Made by a program: the position numbers and the translations under genes
Assembly: GCA_030765065.1 (NCBI GenBank)
Contig: CM060990.1
Span: 460,000,321-460,064,320, forward strand
Length of the DNA: 64,000 bases
Origin: Deroplatys truncata
Taxonomy: Eukaryota > Arthropoda > Insecta > Mantodea > Mantidae
Direction: 5' to 3'
In this document: piece after piece, positions 25,251 to 38,584 of the stretch
Numbering within the stretch: position 1 is the stretch's first letter
Layout: every line of letters begins with the position of its first letter
Notes under the pieces: generated by a model
The model's database searches: none
What the model saw: the letters and a program-made list of their open reading frames with translations, nothing else
What the model was told of the DNA's origin: nothing

Positions 25251-27871
25251 TAAAATGTGATTTAACCTTCCAAGAATTAACAGATGTTACATTCACATTC
25301 TTTTTCTCGGGTTTTGTCTATACAGTTTTTGTACTGTATACATATAATCGGAAACTGTTCTTCTAGATTCTGTTTTTAGAACGAAGCATGGAATTAACAC
25401 ATGTAAATACATGTATTCCGTCATATGAAGGTGGTCACTATACATTAGCAAAATTAGATTACCAAAAAGAATAGTTTGGTTCATCACGATAGCAAAATCG
25501 TGTCAAGAGAAAATAAAAAGTGATGCGCTTTAAAAGCTACGGCAATATTATTGTTCATTATTGCTCCAGTGAGTCGTAGGTGTAATACCCAAGTATATTT
25601 CGGCTCATTAAAGAAATGGATCAACGGAACAAAGCTTTTACGTAATGCCTATAGAGAAAGCTAATCTGCGAGTTGTTTCCAGCGAGAACAACTCCTAGCC
25701 AGTTTGGAAAATGACGTAAATGCCTGGATACTTGATTCTCTGAAGCCTATAAGAGCATAAATACGCCTAAAAACTTGCTTCTTAAAGAATTGTTACCTAA
25801 AAAAAGCAAGGAAAGTACCATGCATAAGGGGGAGTGAGACGCAAGAAGTGGTTTTCTAAAGTATTGAACCTTTGGTTTTGCACAATGTTACAAGAAATTA
25901 TAGAAGTAGGTATGTGCAAGAAGTTTCGCCTCAATTTGCAATTATATTTTTGAATTATTACTTAATTTATATACATTTTTATTAAGCTCAAGATGTCACT
26001 CTTTCCTCATACTTAAATAGCAAACTATTCTATGGAAAGTTTCAAATGGTGGATATGTTTTCTTTTCTAAAGAAAACTATATTTTATTCTGTAGAGGGTA
26101 AAAACAAGCCAAAATGGCACGTGGTTGTACAGATCATTTTAATAAACAAAAATATACCAAATTTTCAATTGGATATTTAATTACACGTTTTGAAATGCAT
26201 TGTGGAAATATTTTTTACTTCTATCTCTATTTCTGAGGGAGATGATGGATAATAAATATGCGGGAAACAGCAAGAAAACTGAACGTGAGAAAAATTGACA
26301 TGAAGGTTGTCATGCAAGGTTACTTAATTAACACAAGTGTTTTAAAACCAGCGTTTTAAGTATCAGTTGCATCCGCTCTAGGAAATAAAATTTTACAAAA
26401 TTTTACTAGAAAGCGACCCATCTCTTCTTGCTTCAATATCAAACTGTGTATTCTATTTTTGACAAAACTAGTAACATGCCACACTTTCCCCATTAAATCG
26501 CGCCTCTGTTCTTACTCCGTGAAGTTATGGACGTAAATCCATTTGTTACAAATGTCAGTTGGTGCCCCTATACCCCTGTAGGTTACTTAAGCAGCTACTC
26601 TTTTTGAACTGTGTTTTCTTTTTCTAACTTTACTTTCACCTTATGAATGAATCGATAATTTATTGTTGTGATAAACATGTTATTTTATTGGCTGACAACG
26701 GTTCCATTACCTAGTCCCAAGTTAAGCACAGGCTATGGAGTTAATAGATAAAACAGAGTGATGCGTTTTAGTGTGTACGGTGAGGAGTAAATCCATGTGA
26801 GAAAAATTAATAACTCGCACCGCGAAGGGAGTTCAACAGGATTTTTGTGAGCATTCAAAAAAATACAATGGTAATAATAAAGCACTTATAAAATTAGACA
26901 CATAGTTTGCTTACGAATAGCTTAAACTCTTAATTACATGTTAAAAGGGCTGTCCATTTTCAATTGCTGTTGGCCATGTATTAAGAGTTATGCATTTATT
27001 TTCCAACAGCCCAGAAATACAATTTTGCTGTTTAGTGTTAGCCCACACTAGAGCATTGTGAACATAAATACATAATATATTTATTCTGATTTTGAGCTTG
27101 AGGTATGAAATCATCCTCGTTGGTAATGTACACCCGAGTGCAAAAGAAAATATCCAATATAGGAACTGGGCGATTTAACTTGGTATTGATATCTATAGCT
27201 ACGTGTTTTACAAGCGCAATAATAATATTAATAAATACAATGATAATAAAATAATAATGTGTCTAAATACTGATGCAAAACGTTACTGAAATTGGCAAAA
27301 ATATCGAAATAATAGGCAATTATAATTAATAATGTTCCATCAATGGGATTCAGTTCAAGGATGTCACAATTCAGTAGTGCTTGCAGCATTGCATTCTTAT
27401 TTAGTGGTGGCAATAGTTCTGGACTTCATTTCCATGTCTACTTCAGAAGAAATTTTAGGGCTTTACCCCAACATAATAGAATTCATTAAGAGAGTTTACT
27501 TTGATCCTCTTTGCATTTCACACATCACTCACTGGTACAGTCCGGTGCAAAAAAAAAACCTACAGCTGCTTTTGGTTTCGTATAGTGCTGTTTTTATTTA
27601 ATGCTGGCAGAATTCCCTTGTCGCTGTGTTCCACACCTGCCCGGATTTGCAATTCTCTTATTTGTTTGAAGAAAGTAAGCGTCGAAAGGGGTGGGAAACG
27701 GAAGCATTTTACCTGAATGGCTGCAAGGTATCGCCAGACATTTTTCACATCTGACCGTCTCTTATTGGTTTGATGTCAAAAGTCTGGCACTGAAACCCTA
27801 ACCAATGAACAGTGGTCAATTTCCGCCTCAGAAGCGGAGGAAGCCGGTGGAGGGGGTAAGACAAACATTAT
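25251..27871. other. Unassigned AT-rich sequence
   Basis: No gene or repeat family is recognised. A possible hairpin formed by GGGCTGT (about 26949) and ACAGCCC (about 27006) is the only structure I noted. Confidence 0.5.
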
Positions 27872-27988
27872 GTGATAGACAGACAGACAGGCAGGACAGG
27901 ACAGAACCAGGTAGATAGAAAGATACAGACAGACAGACAGACAGATAGATAGATAATAGAATAGACAGACAATTGGATGGATGGATGG
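27872..27988. repeat. Imperfect GACA/GATA/GGAT microsatellite cluster
   Basis: Successive tracts of GACA, GGACA, GATA and finally TGGA units, with interruptions. This is a mixed tetranucleotide cluster. Confidence 0.9.
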
Positions 27989-28799
27989 ATATTTTTATTT
28001 TTATAAGCCATAAGTCATAAAATTACAACTTAAAGTTAAGTGCATGTAAATTGTAAGTGCACTCTTTAATTGCAAGTAATAAATAAAGTGAAGTGGTTGG
28101 ATAAAATTGGTATTTAAACAATTTCCTCTTTATTATGTCATTTGAAACGAGCAAAGGAGGGACAACAAACCGAAAATTACTGCCCGTAATCAGCAAGCTT
28201 ATGGCACAGCGAGGACTGCTGAGTTATGGAGTACTGCAAGAACAGCGTCAAACTGGTGGAAGAAAAACCACGAATGTGGGTTACTGGATACGCAAATCAG
28301 GTGGCGTATTTAATTATAAAAGCACAATGCAGTCCGTATGACAACAGAAGCTTCAAAAACACATCACAACGTGATACAAAGCAAAATTAAAGGGCAGGTG
28401 AAGTAAACAGTTTAATAAATAAAGTTTTCAGGAGAGATAAATTATTTTACTTTGAATAACAATCATTTAATAGAGTAGGGCATTATGGAGTTGTTGCTAT
28501 TATTGTTATTATTACTACTTCTATTAATAATAATTGTTTGCAAAGCTACAAGAGCAACAGACATATTGGCTTTGAATTATAAAATATCACAAACAAGCAT
28601 GGTAAGGAACTGAGTTATACGAAATGAACCACATAAGACAAAAAACATTACAAAAGGTCGCAAAACATAGCATTTTTGCATTACTTGGAAAGGGTTGGTA
28701 ACCTCCTTTATATTCCTTTTCTTGCAAAACTCTGATAATGAAATGTATTTAAGGTAATACTAATTCCGAATTAACTATCGAAACGTAAAATCAGAATAA
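27989..28799. other. Unassigned AT-rich sequence
   Basis: No gene is recognised. The frame 28135-28341 (+) has no motif. Confidence 0.5.
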
Positions 28800-28900
28800 A
28801 AAATTGAATGCCATAGTCAGGATTCGAACTACCGATCTTCAGCTCCCCGTACCACTGCTCCCTGTAGAGCTACGATGTCGATATGATAACATGTCATGAA
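28800..28900 (-). repeat. tRNA-like SINE head (group F)
   Basis: The minus strand has GTAGCTCTACAGGGAGCAGT (A-box-like) and GGTAGTTCGAATCCTGAC (B-box-like) at tRNA-like spacing, followed by TATGGCATTCAATTTTTT. I interpret it as a short tRNA-derived SINE. A diverged tRNA pseudogene is the alternative. Confidence 0.55.
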
Positions 28901-31646
28901 ATTCTCCAGTGACTCCAACTTTTTCCGGTAAAACAAGGAATTCTTAACTTCTCTTGAGATATCATACCCCACTGTGGATACTTACATACTTTTTCATTCT
29001 GATTCTACCTTTCTAGCCTACGGAAGAACAATTAATAAAACTGAATTGATTCTCAACGAATCTAAAACTGCCTTGGATCCTAGCCTCTGGTGCAAATCCG
29101 CCATCACGAACAAAAGACTATGCAAAAAGCCGCCGATCAATTTGGGTTACTAGAACTGGTTTATTACATCGGTACGATTTTTGTACCCAAGTGTACATAG
29201 TTGTTTCTTGTAATTTGTTTCAGGCCAGTCATAGAAATAAGTCATAAGTTTTGGGTAGACACAGATGACTGATAGATACGTGGAAACCTTAGGAAGATAA
29301 ACAGGTTTGTTTTTATTTTTGCTCCACAGCATATGTTAAAAATATGTTGATTATCAGAGGGTTAAGAAAAGAGTCTTTGCAAAAGTAAAGTTTGCGCTAT
29401 AAAGCCCGTTTACTTAGTCGAATCATCGTGGGAGGAAAATTACGTAATGCACCGCCGTACTTGTACATACAAATAGTATTAAGGATTGGATTGCGCACAC
29501 ACTGATTGCTGATTGTACCCGATACTAATGATACATATTATTCGTGTATTTAAATCGGGTAGGTAATCTGAAATTACCGCAAGTGTCTGATATTTTCTTT
29601 TCATCTTCTTCTTTTTTTGTGTGGTTTACAAGGATAATTTTGTTTGCTACTTTATCATCTGAATAATCGTGTAGTAGGTATATTAACGAAGAAGCAGGCT
29701 GGCTTGCAGCAAGGAGAGGATTTTGAGTAGATCCGGGCCGAATATGTAAGGAAATGAAGCCAGCAGCTGGCGTAAGACAAGGGAAGGGTTCTCGCAGTGC
29801 TGGAGGTGTTTCAGAACCATTTATAGCTATACTAAATGTTGCCTGAGGGAATCCTGCATGTGTAATTTCACGAAGGGAATATTCAAGTCCGTGGCGCTAC
29901 TACTAAGCTAATCTTAGGTTAATTCCGTTACTTGGGAGAAGGGGGGGCTAGACGCTTTGTCGTCGTTCTTGTCGCAGCAAAGTCGCACGACTGCGACTAT
30001 CTTGTTCGCCAGATGGTTATGGTCCTCCTAATGATACCCTGCATAGGCAGGACACAACCTACCCTGGCTGCGAGCAAGCTACCTAATTGCTTGCCATTGG
30101 TCTATATGGGAGGGAATCCACCCCAATCCCCTACCGAAATCAAATCTCCTTACTGGAATCTCAAATAGTTTGGGCTATTAACTGGTCAGATTGTGACCAT
30201 ATTATGTAATTCCATGCAGTATTAATCCTTAGTAATAGCGATTCAAGTTTCTTGTACTTACACCTTCATAGCTTTTTTGAGTGTTAAAGGTAAAATAAAA
30301 TTGATGTAAAGGGAAATCTAGTTAATAGGTTCAAAGTGCCTGTAAGAGTGGCGTCAACACTGCCGTAATATAACTGTTTTTATTTTTATATGTACTTGAC
30401 TAAATTGTGCTCTTTAGTGTTTCTAAGTGCATGCAGAGGGAAGCTGACAAATACAGCAATTTTATATACATTTGTTCAAATACTTATCCTACGTTCTCTA
30501 CTGAAAGTAATACACATTCTCGAAGTTTGTTTTGCTGTTCCTTAAAGGCGATGAGACTGTTTATAGCTTTCATGGAGGTTGATTTAAACGCTACACGCAA
30601 GGCAAAATTCAAACTCTTAGTACAATGAGTGCATTGCTTTATGGAAGTAACAAATTCTAAAACTTTCTAGTATTACATTTTAAACATTTATCCAGGAATT
30701 GTCAAAGTAGATCATTTATTTTGTGTTGGAGTTTCTGTTGAAATTTTTAAGAAAATTTAATCAAGATCCGTATGATGCGGAACATTTCTAACGCAACTAA
30801 ATGTAAGGAAAGTGCCTCCGAAAGTTTATCTAACATAACCAAACCTGTGCAACTGATAACTTAAAGTTGTCTTACAGGATTTGAGAATGTTGCCATAAAA
30901 AGTGTCAATTAAAATTCGGAAAATTTTTAGGCTTGAAAACGAGAATTTGGATTAAAAAATAACTTGAGTGAAGTTTCAACTTAAAACACAGTACAAGCAA
31001 ATTTCGTTCAGTGCTGAGAGTAAGTAGATAATCCTTATTCAAAGCTCTAGATTTCGTAAGTCACTTTGTGTTTCATTGTATATATCTCTTGCAACAACGT
31101 GAATTTATTCTCAGTTGGAGAAACGATTACATCACCCTCACTCCCCTCCTAAAAGAGAGAGAGGATTTTTAGTATTAGTATTTCTGTGATTTTTATTTCG
31201 ACAGGAAATATTACACGAGATACAATCACCCCTCGTGTGAATTCACAAGCCTTTTCTTTATTTAACATACTCTGATTTTAAGATACAAATTACACTTTAT
31301 ATGACACATATAAAGTAAGTTTACGTGATGAACACGCATAGGACATAAATGTACACTAAGAATTCAACAAGTTATGCACACGCTTGTCTAGAAATATGCA
31401 CTTAATATATTTAGAAATTACACTTAAATTAAAACAACGTGCATTAAGAGAATATTAATTAACCAACTGTTTTTCCTATTTAACACACACTGTGAAATAA
31501 TAGTTTATGTACAATTAATAGAAATAAAATTGAGTTGTTTAAAAAATAAATGCAGAAATATAAACCTGAGAAATATGGGAATGACATGAAATAATACAGA
31601 TAATTTTAATACACAGGCATATCGATTTTTGTTGTTTTCGACTATC
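28901..31646. other. Unassigned AT-rich sequence
   Basis: No gene or repeat family is recognised over about 2.7 kb. The frame at 29932-30168 (+) has no recognisable motif. Confidence 0.55.
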
Positions 31647-31658
31647 GTATTCTTACTT
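31647..31658. repeat. Target duplication of SINE-C, left
   Basis: GTATTCTTACTT here corresponds to GTATTCTTCTCTT at 31984-31996, on either side of the SINE. Confidence 0.6.
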
Positions 31659-31983
31659 CACGGAGCGAGGTGGTGCCGCGGCAACGTGTGCGACTCGCAT
31701 TCGGGGGTTCAAACCGCCGGGGCCGATCAAACTGGCCGAAGGTTTTTTCGCGGTTTCCTCGGTGACTAGGCGAATGATGGGATGGATAACTTGATCCGCG
31801 AATTTTCCTATCATCGCTTCATTTCATTTCCTTCTTCACCGCCATACCAGGCATCGCCAATCCTGCATCTGCTATGATCCACAGTTTACTTGCTCCTGAC
31901 AAGCTACTGACCCAAGGCAATTGCCTTGTAAGTCCTTTAGGATGTAAGTCCTACAAAGAGGAAGGTAATCCGTTGAAGATTAA
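31659..31983 (+). repeat. SINE-C, near full length (about 325 bp)
   Basis: The head starts CGGAGCGAGGTGGTGCCGCG at 31661, followed by GACTCGCATTCGGGGGTTCA with the B box in GGTTCAAACCGCC. The body is short: GACTAGGCGAATGATGGG, TTCATTTCATTTCCTTCTTC, GACCCAAGGCAATTGCCTTG, GTCCTACAAAGAGGAAGG and the 3' end TAATCCGTTGAAG. The same body is found at 38585-38920 (-) and, split by another SINE, at 50432-51061 (-). The head is of the SINE-A type but the body is unrelated. Confidence 0.9.
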
Positions 31984-31996
31984 GTATTCTTCTCTT

Positions 31997-32814
31997 GTAT
32001 ATGGATGAAACACTGAATGAAAAGATGAGAGAGTAAGTATCCTTATAGAAATTCTGGTATAAGGCTCACCACTAAATTTCACTATCAAATTACATATATA
32101 TTGCCTATTTATATCTGCTTCATCTAGTGCTTCGCAAAAGTCGAAATGCTGTTTTATGGAATTTATTTTTAAAGTTAGCGCATGAGATATATACGTATAT
32201 CTGCCACGCTTTGAATATCCAGTTTACTAGATTTTGGATAGGTTTCCTCAAGGTAATGCGGATCGAATTTTATTCGATACATTCAGAAGATCTGACAAGA
32301 GAAGTATTCGGGTTTTCACTGCAGAAATAGAATCTAGTATACACAAACTAAAGCACCTATTTCAGCCATAATAACTAAGTATAATCAATCGCAAGTTTTC
32401 CGCCCATGGGCAGGTCCTTCACGGTAAATTTAAATTACTTCATTAATCTCTACTGTAATAGGGAGCGTGCTTTGTAACAATTTTGCTACGCTATGTCTAA
32501 GTCTCTCATATTGTTATCTCAGCCTCATCTTAACTGTTTAGTATTGATAATGTTGGCTAGACATTGCCAAAGTAAAATAAAAAATGTTTATTTACTATTT
32601 CGAGTTTGAATACATAGGGAAATTATTGTAAGAGCGAAGTGGACGAGGGTAAACCTTTGAACGTACACCAGTGGAAAGAAAAAAAGTCATCCTCAGAGTC
32701 CATGTGCGGATCGGAGGGCTTCATGTTCCTTCGTAAGAGCGGTGTTCACAGCGCACATGCAGAACTGTAGCGCAATTAGCACCTTATAAGCTACTGAAAA
32801 CAAGCACGCAACAC
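31997..32814. other. Unassigned AT-rich sequence
   Basis: No gene or repeat is recognised. Confidence 0.55.
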
Positions 32815-32895
32815 CGGTACGGTGGCCGAGAGGTTAAGAAGGTACTGCTTGGCTCCTAAGCTCCTCGGTTCAAATCTCGCATTGGTTGTTAATTT
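32815..32895 (+). repeat. tRNA Ser/Leu-like head
   Basis: TGGCCGAGAGGTTAAG (32823-32838) has the class II tRNA D-arm pattern and GGTTCAAATCTC (32867-32878) is B-box-like. The acceptor and T stems do not pair well by eye and no anticodon loop can be assigned, so it is a SINE head (it resembles the SINE-D head at 58.2 kb) or a tRNA pseudogene rather than a functional tRNA. Confidence 0.55.
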
Positions 32896-32933
32896 TATGA
32901 CTGTATGTGTAGAACATAATTTGCATTAATAAT

Positions 32934-33290
32934 AGGTGTCCCATTAATACGGGTACTTGAGATCAACTTTGAAATTTTAAATGGGAACATGGGTTGTTTA
33001 AGGTATCATTGGATAGTACTTTTAAAATGAAACAACTTTTACCAAAACTTTTTTTCCTCTCTTCTAATGTTTACTCACAAATGAACGACCTCCTTGTCAA
33101 CATTTTGCACCAGTTGTTGATGGTGTTCATCTGGCTGTATGGTTACCGATGTGGCTTCAACAGGATGGCTGTCCGGCTCATTTTTCACTAGGCAAGTTCT
33201 TGACCAGTTGTTTCCTGGACGGTGGATTGGACGAGAATTCAAGACATGGCTCATTTTCTTTTGTCCAGGGGTGTACACAGTAAACCTTAG
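32934..33290 (+). pseudogene. Mariner-like transposase fragment, internally deleted
   Basis: A block near 33125-33185 reads DGVHLAVWLPMWLQQDGCPA in one frame, matching the second-Asp region of DUF4817-type mariner-like transposases (Asp codon 33164-33166). After a frameshift near 33185 the motif FPGRWIGR follows at about 33211. Everything N-terminal of this block and the third catalytic motif are missing. Only about 150 bp upstream, GGTGTCCCATTAATACGGGT (near 32936) resembles the terminal sequence of such elements, which suggests an internally deleted copy. The open frame 32994-33191 (+) overlaps it in the wrong frame. Confidence 0.8.
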
Positions 33291-35017
33291 ATAAGAGTTT
33301 TTCAAGAAGAAATTGTCAAATAACCCCTTGTTACTTGCTAAAGTTCAAATTCTTTTCTGTTTGATAATTTCTGGTATACCTATAAGAATACAAAGAGGCT
33401 CCCTCGCGGCAGACGAATGTCAGCTTCGGCTGTCTCCACGACACTAGTTTTGCTATCCTATCTTCTTTATTGCGGAGGGGGGGAGGGTTATTGAAAATTT
33501 TAAATACACTTCTGCAGGAGTTCTTAACAATCAAGAAAGTCTTTTTTTTCTGACTTTAACTAAGGTTAAGTCCTTAGCTACCTCCCGAACTCTAAATTTA
33601 GACATACGAAGTGAAATCACAGACAAACGATACTACTACGATTATTACACCACACTCCGCTTTCCATAGAGAGAAGTTTTGAAATCTCGAAAAGATAGCC
33701 AGCCAGGTAACAGTTCCCTACTGAGAAGCGTATTTCAATGTCTACTGTCTGTTTGTCAAATGCTTTTATTGCTTCAAGAAAGAACTGTAGCTTTCGGACC
33801 AACAGTGAAGGAAAACTCTTCTACTGCTCAATTGATGTGCTCTGCTCGAAAATTGGCAAAACGTCAAAGGAGGTTGCTTGAAATTAACTCAAGGTTGGCC
33901 TGTTAACGAATCATTGTTGGTATCTCCGGACCAATGGTATCTACTCCTAGAGCATGAGCCGATCAAGTTTTAAAACTGTGCCAAAGAGAACTTATTGGCA
34001 AAGTGCACTTGCTATGACAACCATTTATGTCCGCTGAAAGAAATCGCGAGTATTCTGATGAACCAAAAACGAACTGATTTCTATAGTAAAAAGTGAAACA
34101 GTGCTACGAAGTTGAAGTCAGCTTTGAATCTCCAACGGAGTTTAACTTCAGTTTCAGTTTGTGTGCATTGCGAGTTGCAAGAATTTTACTCTCTTGGTGC
34201 AAAGAGAATATAGCTATCATTTTCTCGAAGAAGTTTCAAACACCCTTAAATGTCATTATTACATCGGTAAGGCCTTAAGTAATTTAGTAAAATTGAGATG
34301 CTGTAAGTCCCTTTGAGTTCTAGTTGACATTAGTAATTAACGTCAATTATTTTTTGGAACTTATTTATGAGACTGCAATATTCGAATGTGGAAACCTTGA
34401 GTAAGGACGCGAGAAATTATGACTATCCTTGATAGTTTAACAATTGAAACTTAATGTGTTACAACCTGCTAAATATCGTATTTCGTAAAGTGTTTAATCT
34501 CCAGTGTGTCTACTGGACATTGAATTTGTATTTCCAGGACTTTTAGGTACATTGTTACTTATACCACGTATTTCATGCATATATTTATTATTACTTTTGC
34601 AAACTGATATACCTGTCTTCCTCTTAACAAAACAGTTAAATTTCAATTACGCACTTACATTTATACAATACTATAATTTGTAGCTTCACCCTCGTCATCC
34701 CGTTATTGAAAAGTTTTTCTTTCCTTTCCTCCTTTATCCTATTTTGCAATGTATCTTTATGTGGGATCTTATGAGCAATCAATAACTATAATATTTATTT
34801 GATTTACTACTGAGTCAATTTTTTCTAATATTAAAGTATGCAAGTTCATAAAATAGACTGATTTTAAGTACAACCGTACGCTGAGAGGGCAGCAGTAGTG
34901 AAGATAATTCTTATCTTAGTTGGAATCATACTTTTCCTAACCTGCATTAAAAGTTATTGTTTACCATGTGACAAAAGGAGTTCCAAAAGTACTACTGATA
35001 TTTTAAATCGTGAATAA
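33291..35017. other. Unassigned AT-rich sequence
   Basis: No gene or repeat family is recognised. Confidence 0.55.
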
Positions 35018-35068
35018 CATAATAATAATAATAATAATAATAAGAAGAAGAAGAAGAAGAAGAAGAAT
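35018..35068. repeat. Compound (AAT)n(AAG)n microsatellite
   Basis: About eight AAT units change directly into about eight AAG units. Confidence 0.95.
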
Positions 35069-35699
35069 TACTTAGGTGTTCCTTAAACATTAATCAAATC
35101 ACAATTTTATAGAAAGCAAAATGTGTAAAACATGGAGGTAATCTTCAGTAATGTAATTTTTGTAATGTTGCATAAAAAGCAGATAAAATAAAGTACAACA
35201 ATCTTATTATTTACTTCATACCGTCCCCATTATGGAGGAAACACTTGCACCTTATGTTTGGTTTCAGGGTGGTAATGTTTCATCAAAATAACTAAATTGT
35301 CTATAAAATATTACGCCAAAAATCAAATTTTAGGCTGACAAACATCCTGCACACGTTTCCCTAAGAATTTACTCTATAGGTGTTTGGTAAATAAAAGAAT
35401 TTCACCGAGATTTCCCATCGTAGAACCAAAAAATATGCGAGATCATGTATATAAATACACTAGTTAAACTTGTGGAAGGGATACTTCATCACGGCATCAG
35501 AATAAAATTGTTGATGTTTTCAAGAACATGCGAATCACGTTGTGCTTTATTTAGTTTTTTTTTCCATATATCGTGTCCACAGTAGGCAGAGTAAATTATA
35601 TGATGTATAGAAATGGAAGCTATGCAGAACACTGCAATTCCAGATTAGGTCACGAATTTCCTTGAAGTCGATTGGCAGGCAGTAAAAGAGAATTAAGGA
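35069..35699. other. Unassigned AT-rich sequence
   Basis: No gene or repeat is recognised. Confidence 0.55.
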
Positions 35700-37250
35700 G
35701 ACCTGGGGAGAGTTTTCACTTAACGAAGCTAATGCGGTATGGTGTTGGTATAATATGCAAATTTCGACCTTCCAGCGTCAGGGGTAAAGGTAGGGAGGAG
35801 TAAAAGTGAAACGCAGGGTGAGACGAGAGATGAGATGGGACTCTGCACCATTGTGTGTGCACAGAATGCACACCGCCCTCTTCTTCTAGCCTTCCTTTTC
35901 AAATTACTTCGATAGAAGTTTTTGGAACCAACCAGCCCACCCGGGCTCTAACTTTTATACCAAAATGAGCAATTTACAGCCATCAATGCTCTGATGAACT
36001 CAATTAAGCTAATTAACCTTTGTGAGTGTGAGGAATAGAAATTGCGAACGTCGGAGCGCATTTGGCTTTTTGAGTCGTGCGAGTATTAGTATCCCCCTTC
36101 ATTTACCTTCCCTTATCCTTTGCAATGCTTGGAGGCTTCTCGATGGTGTGGGAACTTCACGTACCTTTAAATTTGCCAAAAAGTCTTTTTACGGTTGTTT
36201 TGAGTTGGGAGATATCTTTGGCATTCATGGAAGTGCCTGCAACGTTGGTCGAGGAGAGGATGATGGAAGGAAACGTGGGTGTCGCGAATTTCGGGTTTGG
36301 AAACCTCCAGCATGCCAAGCACGGGAAATGCTAAAGGAGAAAATTGAGAAACTTTAACCAATTTAATGGGGGGAAATATAAATGCCCAATCTGGGAGCGT
36401 GCTTGCAATGTTTATTGGGACCTCTTTCTCGCTTTCTCTCCCTGCGAATTGACTGTTGGAGACTAGTTCGTTTTCTGGCCGGAATGAAGTTAAGAAGCGT
36501 TCCGCCACGAGGTTTAACGATTGTTACTGAGGTGAGGGAACTCAAAACTATAGCAACTCTCCGGAGTAAATTGCCGTGCATTTCCAGCAGAGGGCCGATA
36601 ATTCCCTGCTCCAACGATCTTGCGCGCTTGTTTTTATATATTCATTATTCTTCTTCATTTTTCCCTTCTCGTTCAAGGGAAGCAAGAAGGCGGGGGTGAA
36701 ACGGGAAAGGTGATGGATTATTTCAAGTAGGAGATGGAGCTGAGGAGAACGTGCTGTTGCGTATGTTTAGGTCCATTAGCAAGGGTCAGGTATCCTAAGG
36801 GACTCACACGTCATTGCTACCCCGCGGCCAGCACCTGTATGTTTACAAAGGCAGAACGTTTCCCTTCCCTTCGACGAAACTTATCTACCATGCTAACCAC
36901 CTGGCCCTTTTCCTTCGAATTGCATTATTCCAAGTGTCAAAGCTTGAAAGAAGGCGCGCGCATGTACGGTGGGGGAACTTAAGGCGGTGATGATAAACCG
37001 TTTAGCGTTACCGGCTGCCGCCAAGACCTGAATGCTAACATGATCTAAACTCAATTTTGGTTGGAGTGGTTTCTCGCTTGGAGGATTCACTGGCGTGTGT
37101 GAGTGTGTGTGGGGAGCGATTTGTGGTGGAGGGGGCAGAGTGAGGCCGTTACGAAAGGGGGAAAGTGTAATGACCAAATCTTACGAGAAAGTTGTCCCCA
37201 ATGAGCAATTTCCTTCGTGAGTCCGGGTGATGCTCTTTGCGGAGAAAACG
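35700..37250. other. GC-richer unique block with homeodomain-like sites
   Basis: This stretch has more balanced base composition than its flanks and carries none of the repeats of this window. Around 35990-36020 it contains CAATTAAGCTAATTAACC, with clustered TAAT/ATTA cores of the kind bound by homeodomain proteins. Overlapping open frames on both strands (36022-36357 +, 36167-36508 -, 36382-36699 +) have no domain I recognise. A conserved non-coding element or unrecognised exon is possible; neither is shown. Confidence 0.4.
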
Positions 37251-38574
37251 GTAGCAGAAGAGGCTATTGCTCTACGATGTTTTGACCCTTAGGGCTTTAG
37301 TCTCTTACAATGAATGAATGGATACGTGAAGCAAGACCTTGATGCCTTTATATAATTTAATTCCTGGATGACCTTTGGTGTTATCCTTAGACTTAAGTGG
37401 TTTTGGCCTCGGGGCATCGTAGTACATAAACAACACCCTTTACATCATATATAGGTATTTGTTTGCGTAAGAACGTCAATCCACATAAGCTCAATCGTAT
37501 GAATGTGTGCTGTGTGTAATGAAATGCTTTCAACTTTCCACAACTTCGTATCCTAGACTGAAAGTGCTAAAATATTTATGCTCTGTCTAACGTAGTATTC
37601 TCCAACTTTAATTATAGTTATAAAAGAATCAGAAAAGGTGCTTTTTGGTTCATAGTATGTGGAATAATTAAAGACTGCCAGCAGGAAATTTATGCACAGT
37701 TATAAATAAAATAAATGCAATATTAATTGGCACTAACAATACTTTTGTGAACAACGTACAGTTTTAAAATACGTCTTTATTTATTAAAGAAATACGCCTA
37801 CCAAGGTTACATTTAAATATCATACAAATTTTACACAAATATAGCTAATAAATTTATTCTACATACACATTAAAAGAAAGATATTTAGACAAAGTTTTAA
37901 AACTGGCCCTTTTTAAACCTCTGGTCAGGCCGTTTTCAATGTCTAAACTGAAGAACAATTTATGCAAATTAGCTGCATACATATTTGCTTGATCAAAACA
38001 AACCACCGCGGATTTCATTCAGATATTTAGACTTTAATGTTAAATACGAATGTTTAAGAGAACATTCATGCTTACATTTACAAGTTATGCAATAAACCTT
38101 TCGTCTTTCCAGAAAATTCTACAACTCGAGCTACGAATACCCTACTAAATATCCTTAAGCATGGATCGCAATTGCATGAGTGAAAGTTTTGCTGTGCGTT
38201 CACCAAACTACACATTATTGACACACTGAAGTCACTGTTAATTATGAAGATTTTGTCAGTATCACAGAAGTGCCTGTAAACAATAAGCACGATTTATTAA
38301 GACACGATCTTCATTTAAGAATGCCACTAATTTAACGGAATGCAGCACTGCAATTTAACGAAAATCTTGGAAAAGGCCAACTTTCTGTTTTGAGCTAGAA
38401 ATCACAGAGTCTAGGATTTAAAGTTCATTTTTAATTTTGATGCTGTGAACACTTGATGGAATAAACTAAACATGTTCAACTTAAACCTTAACCTTTGACA
38501 GTATTTCTTAGCATTTTCGCTGAATACAAATGTTCTATATATTGAAGTTTTCAATAATTTCTTTGAAACTGTAA
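37251..38574. other. Unassigned AT-rich sequence
   Basis: No gene or repeat is recognised. Confidence 0.55.
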
Positions 38575-38584
38575 ACACATTGCT
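38575..38584. repeat. Target duplication of SINE-C, left
   Basis: ACACATTGCT here matches ACAGATTGCT at 38921-38930 with one mismatch. Confidence 0.65.

Noticed and set aside
26949-27012. GGGCTGT / ACAGCCC inverted pair as a MITE
   Set aside because: The stem is only 7 bp and there is no recognisable target duplication or second copy.
27872-27988. CRISPR-like direct repeats
   Set aside because: These are simple tetranucleotide microsatellites without spacers, in a eukaryotic sequence.
32823-32878. Possible functional tRNA-Ser or tRNA-Leu gene
   Set aside because: A and B boxes are present, but the acceptor and T stems do not pair by eye and no anticodon arm can be placed.
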